Assembly (NCBI GenBank): GCA_028818995.1
Contig: JAPPMR010000803.1
Coordinates: forward strand, 1 to 16,421
DNA from: Candidatus Poribacteria bacterium
GTDB lineage: Bacteria; Poribacteria; WGA-4E; WGA-3G
DNA: 16,421 nucleotides
Direction: 5' to 3'
Shown: positions 10,274 to 16,421 of the stretch, piece by piece
How positions within the stretch are numbered: position 1 is the stretch's first letter
Layout: each line of letters starts with the position of its first letter
Notes under the pieces: model-generated
What the model was told of the DNA's origin: nothing
The model's input: the letters and a program-made list of their open reading frames with translations, nothing else
Database searches by the model: none
Program-made: the position numbers and the translations under genes

Positions 10274-10828
10274 ATGCAAAACGAAAACATCAAAGAACAA
10301 AATAAATCGGAAAACACTGAGTCTATTGAACAAGATGATTTTACATCACGTTTTCTGAAGGCATCTGAACTTACATTCACACGTTCTCAAGTAGGCACAG
10401 CACGGCTTGAAATTCGCAAAGAGGTCTGTCATCTGCGGGTAATTGTACGCAGACTTATGCCGCTTAGTAAACCTGAACAATACATCTCGCTCGCCGCAGA
10501 TGAGGACACCGAAATTGGTATTCTTGTGAACCCGTCAGAACTTGCACCTGAAAGTCTCAAAATTCTAAATGAAGAATTGGATAAACGATATTTTACCCCT
10601 ACAATTCAAAAAATTTACCGTGTGAAGGAACAATTCGGTATTCATGAATGGGAGGTAGAAACGGAACGCGGGCGCGTGACGTTTTTAGTGCGTGGATTGA
10701 ATCAGAATATAAAGCAGTCTCCACCTGCACGGCTTTTTGTGACTGATGTGCGGGGGAATCGATACGATATTCCAGATTATCGGGAGTTAGATGCGCAGAG
10801 TTTTCATCAAATTCAGCGGCATCTGTAA
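10274..10828 (+). CDS. DUF1854 family protein
   Basis: This is a 184-residue soluble protein without signal peptide or membrane helix. After an acidic, low-complexity N-terminus (about 1-25), the body matches what I recall of DUF1854: an arginine-rich strand leading to R-R-L-M-P-L-S-K-P-E-Q-Y-I-S-L, a central E-L-D-K-R-Y-F-T-P-T-I-Q-K-I-Y motif, and a late W-E-V-E-T-E-R-G-R-V-T-F strand. Members are usually encoded beside an ABC transporter like the one just upstream, often in cyanophycin loci; the molecular role is not known. The ATG at 10274 directly follows the exporter's TAA, and GGAGAG inside the exporter's end serves as ribosome binding site, so translation is probably coupled. It may be a cytoplasmic partner of the exporter (inference). 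Confidence 0.82.
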   Translation: MQNENIKEQNKSENTESIEQDDFTSRFLKASELTFTRSQVGTARLEIRKEVCHLRVIVRRLMPLSKPEQYISLAADEDTEIGILVNPSELAPESLKILNEELDKRYFTPTIQKIYRVKEQFGIHEWEVETERGRVTFLVRGLNQNIKQSPPARLFVTDVRGNRYDIPDYRELDAQSFHQIQRHL

Positions 10829-10834
10829 ATAGCA

Positions 10835-12169
10835 ATGAAATACAAACGGCTTCATGCAGTTATCACTTCAGTGTTAATTCATATCCTTATCGCTGCGATT
10901 ATCGGTCTGTTTCTATCAGAACACTATTGGACATTGAATGACGATGCAATCGACGTTAGATTTGTCAAAAACACACCAACAAGAGATACAGTGCACCGAA
11001 CACATAGAACGGTAGCACTTCCCACAACGCGGCAAACTGAAAATCCACTACGAGTTCACATCCCGTCAATCAATCAAATTCCAAAAACCGACACCTCAAT
11101 TCAAAATCCAACGGCTACGCCAATGTATGACACGGACGTATTAAAACCAGACGATATTTCTGCTCCAAATCTTCGAGTGGAAACAGATCAACGTACTGTT
11201 GATTCCGTACGGGAAACTCCTATAGATGCCCCAACAGTCCCATCAACTGCAGGAAAGACAAAATCGCGTCCTTCTGCTGTTATTAGTCCAAAGCCAAACA
11301 CCTCTAAGACAGGTGGCTTCGCTGAATTACTTGATGAAACTTTACCGGAGAGAGGTCTAAGGGGAGGAAACCTTAATGTCATACAAAATCCTGTACTCCT
11401 GCCGCAAGGTCAATTAGGGGCTATCCTTGAGGGGACAGGGGATAATTTACGCGGTCATATTCGGATTATCCGGCTAAAACATGCACTCTCAGATTGGTGG
11501 CAAGACCCGACTGCACTGCCTGCCCTTATGAAATGGATGGATAACCACACCACAATTCGATTAGATATGAGTTTTGAAGGAGGCACACTTCCTCTAACAA
11601 ATCCAAAGATTTTTGACGCACCACTCATTGTGATGACAGGACACGATAAGGATATTACCGCTGGACGCGGGCTGGCAAAAGATGGTCCTTTACAAAGTAG
11701 TTTTACGCCAGCAGAACGCGCTGCACTCCGCAAATACATCGTTGATGAAGGTGGTATGCTCTTTTTTGATGATTGCGGTTTTCATGGACTCTTTGCGCAC
11801 ATTGTGGCTGAAGAGTTACAACAGATTTTTCCAGAGTATCCGCTTGAAATGCTGCCTCATGAACATGAGATTTATACAATTCATTATCATCTCAAGAAAC
11901 CACCAACAGGTGGCGATGTATTCTGGGGCAACGAAAATAACGCGCAGCCAACGCAGTTCCGCTTTCAGAAAGGGATTATTATTGATAATCGATTAGCAGT
12001 CGTTTACAATCGGAAGGACTATATGTGCGCAATGGAAACCGCAGAAATAGAGAGCCGAACGATGCTAAGACTTCGACGTTCTCCGGACGTTTATCGGTTT
12101 ATGACGAATCTGTTGATTTATGCGCTAAAGTATGGTAGTAATACGGATAGGTCGGGGTATAAGGAGTAG
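10835..12169 (+). CDS. TonB-like membrane anchor fused to DUF4159 domain
   Basis: The protein is 444 residues. Residues about 8-28 form one membrane helix with S12-x3-H16, resembling the Ser-x3-His of the TonB transmembrane helix that contacts ExbB/ExbD. Residues about 45-205 are rich in Pro, Thr, Ser and Asn and look like an extended periplasmic linker. Residues about 208-432 match DUF4159: R-L-K-H-A-L-S-D-W-W-Q-D-P-T, then I-V-M-T-G-H, then an E-G-G-M-L-F-F-D-D-C segment (305-314), and finally R-R-S-P-D-V-Y-R-F-M-T-N-L. DUF4159 has a glutamine-amidotransferase-like look (my inference from the open strand and G-H pattern) and no settled function. There is no TonB C-terminal domain. The start lies six bases after the DUF1854 stop with no good Shine-Dalgarno, suggesting translational coupling. 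It ends the operon, facing the TPR gene. Confidence 0.8.
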   Translation: MKYKRLHAVITSVLIHILIAAIIGLFLSEHYWTLNDDAIDVRFVKNTPTRDTVHRTHRTVALPTTRQTENPLRVHIPSINQIPKTDTSIQNPTATPMYDTDVLKPDDISAPNLRVETDQRTVDSVRETPIDAPTVPSTAGKTKSRPSAVISPKPNTSKTGGFAELLDETLPERGLRGGNLNVIQNPVLLPQGQLGAILEGTGDNLRGHIRIIRLKHALSDWWQDPTALPALMKWMDNHTTIRLDMSFEGGTLPLTNPKIFDAPLIVMTGHDKDITAGRGLAKDGPLQSSFTPAERAALRKYIVDEGGMLFFDDCGFHGLFAHIVAEELQQIFPEYPLEMLPHEHEIYTIHYHLKKPPTGGDVFWGNENNAQPTQFRFQKGIIIDNRLAVVYNRKDYMCAMETAEIESRTMLRLRRSPDVYRFMTNLLIYALKYGSNTDRSGYKE

Positions 12170-12200
12170 GAGCGTATTTGTTTGAAACGCGGAATTCTAC
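12166..12200. repeat. Weak palindrome at the convergent junction
   Basis: GTAGGAGCGT at 12166-12175, overlapping the DUF4159 stop codon, is partly matched by the reverse complement of the stretch ending in CTAC at 12200 (GTAG...CGCGT). The beginning GTAGGAGCG is shared with the elements at 2428 and 6528. It could be a decayed copy of that repeat or a two-way hairpin between the convergent genes. The pairing is imperfect. Confidence 0.35.
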
Positions 12201-12206
12201 CCTTTG

Positions 12207-13010
12207 CTACGCCTGTAGAGAAGTTAGCATTGCGGCAATGTCTTTTGGTAATTTGATATTATGTTTTTGTTCAAAAACTTCAACGTTTTCGTAGTCTTTA
12301 CCAAAGTTATCAATGACGATATTTTCTTCCATTTTTATGGCAGTTGTCAGGTCTATTTTGGCTTTTTCCCAATTTTGCAAGTATACAAACGCCATGCCGC
12401 GATTGTAATATGCCTCAGCTAATTCTGGTTTACGTTCTATTGCCATGCTGTAATCTATGATAGCACGTTCATACTTGCCTTTTTTGCTGTAAACATTACC
12501 ACGATTATTATAGGGATGGACAAGGTCCGGTCTTAGTTCTATTGCCTTATTATAATCTTTAATGGCAAGGTCAAATTCCTCTTTTTCGTAGTGGACAATG
12601 CCACGGTTGTAATAGGCATAAGCAAAACTTGGATCAAGTTCTATTGCTTTGTTATAGTCTTTAATAGCAGGTAGTATCTCACCTTTGAGTTTTAAAACTA
12701 TCCCGCGATTATTATAGGCTTCTGGTAAATTTGGGTCAAGTCTTATGGCTGTGTTACAATCTTCAAATGCGCGGTCATAGTCGCCTTTCATGCGGTAAGC
12801 TGCCCCGCGATTGCTGTATGCTTCGGCATAGTTTTCCTTGAGTCGTATCGCCGTGTTAAAGTCTTCAATGGCGCGGTCAATCTCATCTTTATTACCATAA
12901 GCGATACCTCTATAGTTATAACCTTGGGCAAAAGTGGGTCTCCGTTCTATTGCTTTGTTAAAGCGCTCAATGGTGATATCGTAAGGTGTCTGTTCTGCTT
13001 GTGTCTGCAT
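12207..13010 (-). CDS. Tetratricopeptide repeat protein
   Basis: The protein is 267 residues with no signal peptide, so presumably cytoplasmic. Six TPR units follow one another with an exact 34-residue period at 28-61, 62-95, 96-129, 130-163, 164-197 and 198-231. Each begins A-x-A-Y-x-N-R-G and ends with A-I-x-L-x-P. A partial repeat precedes them. The C-terminal 36 residues (F-G-K-D-Y-E-N-V then K-L-P-K-D-I-A-A-M-L) are not TPR and may be a capping or docking tail. TPR arrays bind peptides or proteins. GGGGAG lies about nine bases before the ATG, inside the end of the FRG gene three bases upstream, so the two genes are an operon and their products may work together. It converges on the DUF4159 gene, 37 bases apart. 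Confidence 0.9.
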   Translation of the reverse strand: MQTQAEQTPYDITIERFNKAIERRPTFAQGYNYRGIAYGNKDEIDRAIEDFNTAIRLKENYAEAYSNRGAAYRMKGDYDRAFEDCNTAIRLDPNLPEAYNNRGIVLKLKGEILPAIKDYNKAIELDPSFAYAYYNRGIVHYEKEEFDLAIKDYNKAIELRPDLVHPYNNRGNVYSKKGKYERAIIDYSMAIERKPELAEAYYNRGMAFVYLQNWEKAKIDLTTAIKMEENIVIDNFGKDYENVEVFEQKHNIKLPKDIAAMLTSLQA

Positions 13011-13013
13011 GCT

Positions 13014-13751
13014 TTATGACTCCCCTTTTTTACTGGATTGAGAATCCGTAATTTGTAAGACATCTTCTGTCGGTTGCGTTTCGCTTATGTAGACTTCTAT
13101 GCCTTCTTTCAAGTGGGTGTCTTGGTTTCTAATATACCCATGAAGGTCGTTGTAGACAGTTTGGATTGAGATACCATGATGTTTTTGCAAATGGACCAAT
13201 ATAGGTTTTTTAAGCAATCCAGGAATATCAATTACAGTATATTGTTTTCGTTCAAGAAAACCCATCGGAGGTCGAACGAAGATACTTTTTTGCGCTATGA
13301 TGCGATTTTGAGGATTCTGAGGTCTTTTTATTTTATATTCTTTGTCTATCTCTTCCCTTCTTTCTAATAGGATCATCCTGCCTGTCTTGTCAAGGGAACT
13401 CTCACATGCGAAGAATAAGGCAATGTGGCTGTCAGTCGTAAAATCTATAAGATTGGTATAACCACCGAAGTGTTGAAGTTCGGTTAAAATTTCAAAAGTG
13501 TCTTCTTCGTGAGTATAGTCTTTAGCCACTTTTAACATCTGATCTTGGATGGCTTCTATATTAAATTCCTCCTTGCCAATTTCTTTCCGACATTCACGCC
13601 ACAAACTTGAAGAAACCTTTTCATGGTAAGGTTCTTCTACAAAATGCTCGGGTTCGCCGCGATAGATGAAGTCACTATCCTTCGATTTTGCCGCTATCTC
13701 TTGGATTTTTTCAAATACCTCGTTTAGACTATTTGGGGAACTCCGAGCCAT
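13014..13751 (-). CDS. FRG domain protein
   Basis: The protein is 245 residues. The FRG domain, named for a conserved Phe-Arg-Gly, is visible as I-Y-R-G-E at 29-33 (Y in place of F), S-S-L-W-R at 48-52, then the core L-Q-H-F-G-G-Y-T-N-L-I-D-F-T-T at 92-106 and A-L-F-F-A-C at 111-116. A later A-Q-K-S-I-F-V segment (153-159) is also typical. FRG proteins are widespread in mobile and defence-linked loci and in accessory genome regions, but their biochemical activity is not established. It has no signal peptide or helix. A promoter with good -35 and -10 lies just upstream, and AAGGA about 13 bases before the ATG is a rather distant ribosome site, so the start is moderately certain. The TPR gene follows after three bases. 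Confidence 0.88.
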   Translation of the reverse strand: MARSSPNSLNEVFEKIQEIAAKSKDSDFIYRGEPEHFVEEPYHEKVSSSLWRECRKEIGKEEFNIEAIQDQMLKVAKDYTHEEDTFEILTELQHFGGYTNLIDFTTDSHIALFFACESSLDKTGRMILLERREEIDKEYKIKRPQNPQNRIIAQKSIFVRPPMGFLERKQYTVIDIPGLLKKPILVHLQKHHGISIQTVYNDLHGYIRNQDTHLKEGIEVYISETQPTEDVLQITDSQSSKKGES

Positions 13752-13808
13752 TTGATAAATTTATCCTTTTTCCACAATTGCATTTTCTTTGGGTTAGGTA
13801 ATATGATG

Positions 13809-13838
13809 AGTATATCAAATAACCAATTTGATTTTCAA
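13809..13838 (-). promoter_or_regulatory. Sigma70-type promoter for the FRG-TPR pair
   Basis: On the minus strand TTGAAA (13838-13833, five of six to consensus) and TATACT (13814-13809, five of six) are separated by 18 bases. The start of transcription would fall near 13802, giving a leader of about 50 bases before the FRG start at 13751. This makes the FRG-TPR pair an independent unit from korAB. Confidence 0.6.
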
Positions 13839-13900
13839 GAAATCCCGCAAATCCGCATAACCCACAATTATGACAACGACAAAACCTGCCACAGCAAGAA

Positions 13901-13941
13901 TCACGGATAGTCATGGATACTCTCCATGACTATTTCCGTGA
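13901..13941. repeat. Large perfect-stem hairpin between korB and FRG
   Basis: TCACGG (13901-13906) pairs with CCGTGA (13936-13941), and ATAGTCATGGA (13907-13917) pairs with TCCATGACTAT (13923-13933). The loop is five bases and a TT bulge is the only defect, so 17 pairs form. It could terminate the korAB transcript on the minus strand, although TTCTTGCTG after it is only weakly T-rich. On the plus strand it is followed by TTTTTT nine bases later, but no plus-strand gene lies upstream. Confidence 0.75.
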
Positions 13942-13950
13942 CCCAGACGT

Positions 13951-14024
13951 TTTTTACAATGTAATAGGTGTGTTACTCCACAACCCATTTTTACAATGTA
14001 ATAGGTGTGTTACTCCACAACCCA
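13951..14024. repeat. 37-bp exact tandem duplication over the korB 3' end
   Basis: Bases 13951-13987 and 13988-14024 are identical 37-base copies placed head to tail. The inner copy contains the last korB codons W-V-V-E and the TAA at 14010-14012; the outer copy lies beyond the stop and carries a relic of the same codons. This indicates slippage or unequal duplication at the gene's end. There are only two copies and no spacer, so it is not a CRISPR array. Confidence 0.9.
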
Positions 14025-15047
14025 TGTATTCCCAGCATTAAGGAGTGCTTCGAGGTCGCCTTCACCTCGCTGCTGCTTGGCAGAGGCAATCTGGTCAACC
14101 ATCATATCCTCATAGCAGGTATGCTGAACGCTTCGGAAGATACCGATAGGGTGGGGCATTTCAGGCATATCGCTCATGCGTGCAAGGAAGTTTGCTAAAG
14201 TAGTATTTTCGGCATATTGATCATGCACGATAAGATCATCTGTGCCATTTGTCACGGTAGTAACTTCAGGTTGGAATCCGTTCAAACGTATCCCTTTTTC
14301 GTGTTCTTTGCCGAAGAGAAGGGGTTCACCGTGTTGAAGAAAGACGGTGTTATCGGCTTTGGTGTCTTTTTCTGTGTATAAGAAAAAAGTTTCATCATTA
14401 AACTCGTTGCAGTTTTGGTAGATTTCAATAAAAGAGGTGCCTTTATGTTCAAACGCATCTTTAATAATGGATCGCAAATGTGCGGGGTCTCTGTCAAGTG
14501 AACGTGCTGCAAAAGTCGCCCCCGCAGCCAGAGCGAGACTAATCGGATTAAACGGAGCTTCAAGAGAACCGAACGGACTTGATTTTGTGTCTTTTCCCTG
14601 TTCCGAAGTGGGTGAGTATTGTCCTTTGGTAAGTCCATAGATACGATTATTAAAGAGCAAAACGTTGATGTCAAAATTACGGCGCAGAAGATGGATGAAA
14701 TGGTTTCCGCCGATGGACAGTGCGTCACCATCGCCCGTGATAACCCAAACAGAGAGATCAGGATTTGCCATTTTCACACCAGATGCGATAGTCGGAGCTC
14801 TGCCGTGAATCGTATGAAACCCGTAGGTATTCATATAATACGGGAAACGACTTGAACACCCAATTCCGGAGATAAAGACGATATTTTCTTTGGGAATACC
14901 CAATTCAGGCATAATCCGTCGCGTTTGTGCAAGAATGGAGTAATCGCCGCAACCGGGACACCATCGCTCATCTTGATCAGATGTAAAATCTTTCGGGGTA
15001 AGAGTAGGCACCCCAAGCGGAATACCTGAAGATTTTTTATTTCTCAT
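14010..15047 (-). CDS. korB: 2-oxoacid:ferredoxin oxidoreductase subunit beta (KorB-like)
   Basis: This is the thiamine-diphosphate subunit of an enzyme that oxidatively decarboxylates a 2-oxoacid, probably 2-oxoglutarate, to the acyl-CoA and reduces ferredoxin; it can run in reverse in reductive CO2-fixing cycles. It is 345 residues, normal for KorB. The TPP/Mg motif is G-D-G-D-A at 105-109 with N133-N134 about 28 residues later. C30 and C33 in W-C-P-G-C-G, C64 in G-I-G-C-S, and C213 in Q-N-C-N-E-F-N-D are positioned to hold the single 4Fe-4S cluster seen in this family. It lies 88 bases downstream of korA on the same strand. The ribosome site before the ATG is weak. Its 3' end is duplicated in a 37-bp tandem repeat. 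Preference for 2-oxoglutarate over other 2-oxoacids is from overall resemblance, not proven. Confidence 0.93.
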   Translation of the reverse strand: MRNKKSSGIPLGVPTLTPKDFTSDQDERWCPGCGDYSILAQTRRIMPELGIPKENIVFISGIGCSSRFPYYMNTYGFHTIHGRAPTIASGVKMANPDLSVWVITGDGDALSIGGNHFIHLLRRNFDINVLLFNNRIYGLTKGQYSPTSEQGKDTKSSPFGSLEAPFNPISLALAAGATFAARSLDRDPAHLRSIIKDAFEHKGTSFIEIYQNCNEFNDETFFLYTEKDTKADNTVFLQHGEPLLFGKEHEKGIRLNGFQPEVTTVTNGTDDLIVHDQYAENTTLANFLARMSDMPEMPHPIGIFRSVQHTCYEDMMVDQIASAKQQRGEGDLEALLNAGNTWVVE

Positions 15048-15074
15048 ACGTGTCTCTGCCTTTTATACATTATC

Positions 15075-15121
15075 CGAGATTTCTTTAGTGAAGCACAAAA
15101 ATTTGTGTTTGTGCAATCTCG
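15075..15121. repeat. Two-part stem-loop in the korA-korB spacer
   Basis: CGAGATT (15075-15081) pairs with AATCTCG (15115-15121), and inside it GCACAAA (15093-15099) pairs with TTTGTGC (15108-15114) around an 8-base loop. The right-hand halves are contiguous, while the left-hand halves are separated by 11 unpaired bases. On the minus strand it sits between korA stop and korB start, so it may tune the ratio of the two subunits by processing or partial termination (inference). Confidence 0.6.
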
Positions 15122-15135
15122 AATATAGTTGTGTG

Positions 15136-16421
15136 TTAGATGTAAGTTTCAATTTTAGATTCCAGTTCAAAAACTTGGAAAGGTTGTCCCTGGACCTTGT
15201 TAAGTCCAATAGCATCAACAAGATATTCGTTTCGGATTAATTGACGGAGCTGACCACTGTTTAGTTCAGGAATTAAAACGGTTTTGAACCGTTTAAGAAT
15301 TTCGCCTAAGTCGTTTGGGAACGGATTGAGGTGACGCAAATGTGCATGACCAATTGCGTGCCCTTCTTCAAGTTTATTTTCTACCACAGTCCGAATCGTT
15401 CCAAAAGTGCCACCCCATCCAAGCATGAGTAGGTCACCTTCTTGTGCTCCAAAAATTTCTGTGGGCGGAATTTCATCTGCGATACGTTTAACTTTTTCTG
15501 CCCTGATACTCACCATTTTCTCATGATTTTCAGCATCATAACTCACATTGCCTGTGATGTCTGACTTTTCCAAACCACCGATGCGATGCTCAAGTCCGGG
15601 TGTGCCAGGTTTTGCCCAGGGCCTTGCGAGAGTATCAGCGTCCCTCGTATAAGGTTCAAAACCATTCACATTGTTTTCGAAATTGGGTTCAATTTTAGGG
15701 AGATCCGCAACATCGGGAATCTGCCACGGCTCCGCACCAAGGGCTATATAAAGTTCCGAAAGGAAGATAACGGGAGTCCGATATTTCACAGCGATTCGGC
15801 ATGCTTCATAAACTGTGTCAAAACAGTCAGTGGGACGACATGCTGCAAGAATAGGAATAGGGGATTCTCCATTCCTACCGTAAAACATCTGTAACAAGTC
15901 TGCTTGTTCCGTTTTTGTCGGCATTCCAGTTGAAGGACCAGCTCTTTGAATATTGCAAACAACAAGAGGTAACTCCGTAATCATAGCCAGATTAATTGCT
16001 TCAGATTTTAGAGCAAGTCCTGGACCGCTACTGCCTGTCACGCCAAGTGCGCCGCTAAATGCAGCACCAATAGCGACCCCAACAGCAGCAATTTCGTCCT
16101 CCATCTGCATTGTCACGATGCCAAAGTTTCGATAATTTGCCAAACCATGCAGGATGTCACTGGCAGGTGTAATCGGATAACTCCCGTAAACCAACTGTAA
16201 TCCAGATTGATATGCCGCAGCCACGAGCCCCAAAACAGTGGACGTATTGCCTGCAATATTACGATATTTTCCGGGGGCAAATTTTGCGGGTTTCACTTCA
16301 TAGGAAGTCGCAAATTGTTCTGTCGCCTCGCAGTAGGTATTGCCCGCTCGGAGTGCTAAGATGTTCGGTTCTATGAATTCTGGATATTTAGCGGCAAACC
16401 GACTCTTAATCCACCTGATGG
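15136..16421 (-). CDS. korA: 2-oxoacid:ferredoxin oxidoreductase subunit alpha (KorA-like), 5' end beyond the window
   Basis: This is the partner subunit of KorB. The visible part is about 428 residues and the frame remains open through the right edge at 16421. A GTG at 16296 is internal: the upstream residues (A-L-R-A-G-N-T-Y-C-E-A then Y-E-V-K-P-A-K-F) read as family sequence. The complete KorA of fused type is about 600 residues with an N-terminal gamma domain, so most or all of that domain is outside. Motifs seen are Y-P-I-T-P-A-S-D-I near the substrate site, G-S-S-G-P-G-L-A-L-K-S-E, and the C-terminal P-E-L-N-S-G-Q-L then K-V-Q-G-Q-P-F. It is cytoplasmic and transcribed with korB. No ferredoxin or extra delta subunit gene is visible in the window. 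Confidence 0.93.
   Translation of the reverse strand, partial: IRWIKSRFAAKYPEFIEPNILALRAGNTYCEATEQFATSYEVKPAKFAPGKYRNIAGNTSTVLGLVAAAYQSGLQLVYGSYPITPASDILHGLANYRNFGIVTMQMEDEIAAVGVAIGAAFSGALGVTGSSGPGLALKSEAINLAMITELPLVVCNIQRAGPSTGMPTKTEQADLLQMFYGRNGESPIPILAACRPTDCFDTVYEACRIAVKYRTPVIFLSELYIALGAEPWQIPDVADLPKIEPNFENNVNGFEPYTRDADTLARPWAKPGTPGLEHRIGGLEKSDITGNVSYDAENHEKMVSIRAEKVKRIADEIPPTEIFGAQEGDLLMLGWGGTFGTIRTVVENKLEEGHAIGHAHLRHLNPFPNDLGEILKRFKTVLIPELNSGQLRQLIRNEYLVDAIGLNKVQGQPFQVFELESKIETYI

Noticed and set aside
13951..14024. CRISPR-like direct repeat
   Set aside because: There are only two copies, immediately adjacent, with no spacer, and one copy is the coding end of korB.
16296..16421. korA starting at a GTG at 16296
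   Set aside because: The frame is open and family-like up to the window edge, so this GTG is an internal valine codon.

Overview
The window is bacterial DNA with dense, mostly co-directional operons, moderate to low G+C and good Shine-Dalgarno sites. Several features are shared with Candidatus Poribacteria and similar environmental lineages: a WD40 propeller protein with a membrane leader, an FRG-domain/TPR pair, DUF4159, enolase-superfamily genes, korAB, and scattered GTAGGAGCG-type palindromes. That assignment is an inference; no rRNA or marker gene in the window fixes the taxon.

Layout. Positions 1-291 hold no gene, only nested inverted repeats. Positions 292-2360 (minus) hold one long WD40 gene broken by a one-base frameshift near 1366-1368; read together, the halves give 14 WD repeats, enough for two seven-bladed propellers. 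Next on the minus strand come a UMF1/Atg22-type MFS transporter (2543-3871) and a complete catalase-peroxidase, katG (3996-6182), separated by a strong terminator-like hairpin. A 636-base intergenic region (6183-6818) carries three small palindromes and a candidate plus-strand promoter.

The plus-strand operon at 6819-12169 has four tightly spaced genes: a galactonate-dehydratase-like enolase-superfamily protein, an ABC exporter with an extra N-terminal domain and a four-cysteine motif, a DUF1854 protein starting on the base after the exporter's stop codon, and a protein joining a TonB-like membrane anchor to a DUF4159 domain. Exporter plus DUF1854 matches a pair known from cyanophycin loci, but no cyanophycin gene is visible here. 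This operon is the best candidate for an undescribed system.

Convergent to it, on the minus strand, is a compact FRG-domain + TPR gene pair (13751 down to 12207) with its own good promoter. A large perfect-stem hairpin and a 37-bp tandem duplication separate it from korB and korA (14010-16421), which encode 2-oxoacid (probably 2-oxoglutarate):ferredoxin oxidoreductase. korA runs off the right edge. KorAB passes electrons to ferredoxin in an anaerobic or reductive TCA style, whereas KatG removes peroxide, so both low-potential chemistry and oxidative defence are encoded within 12 kb.
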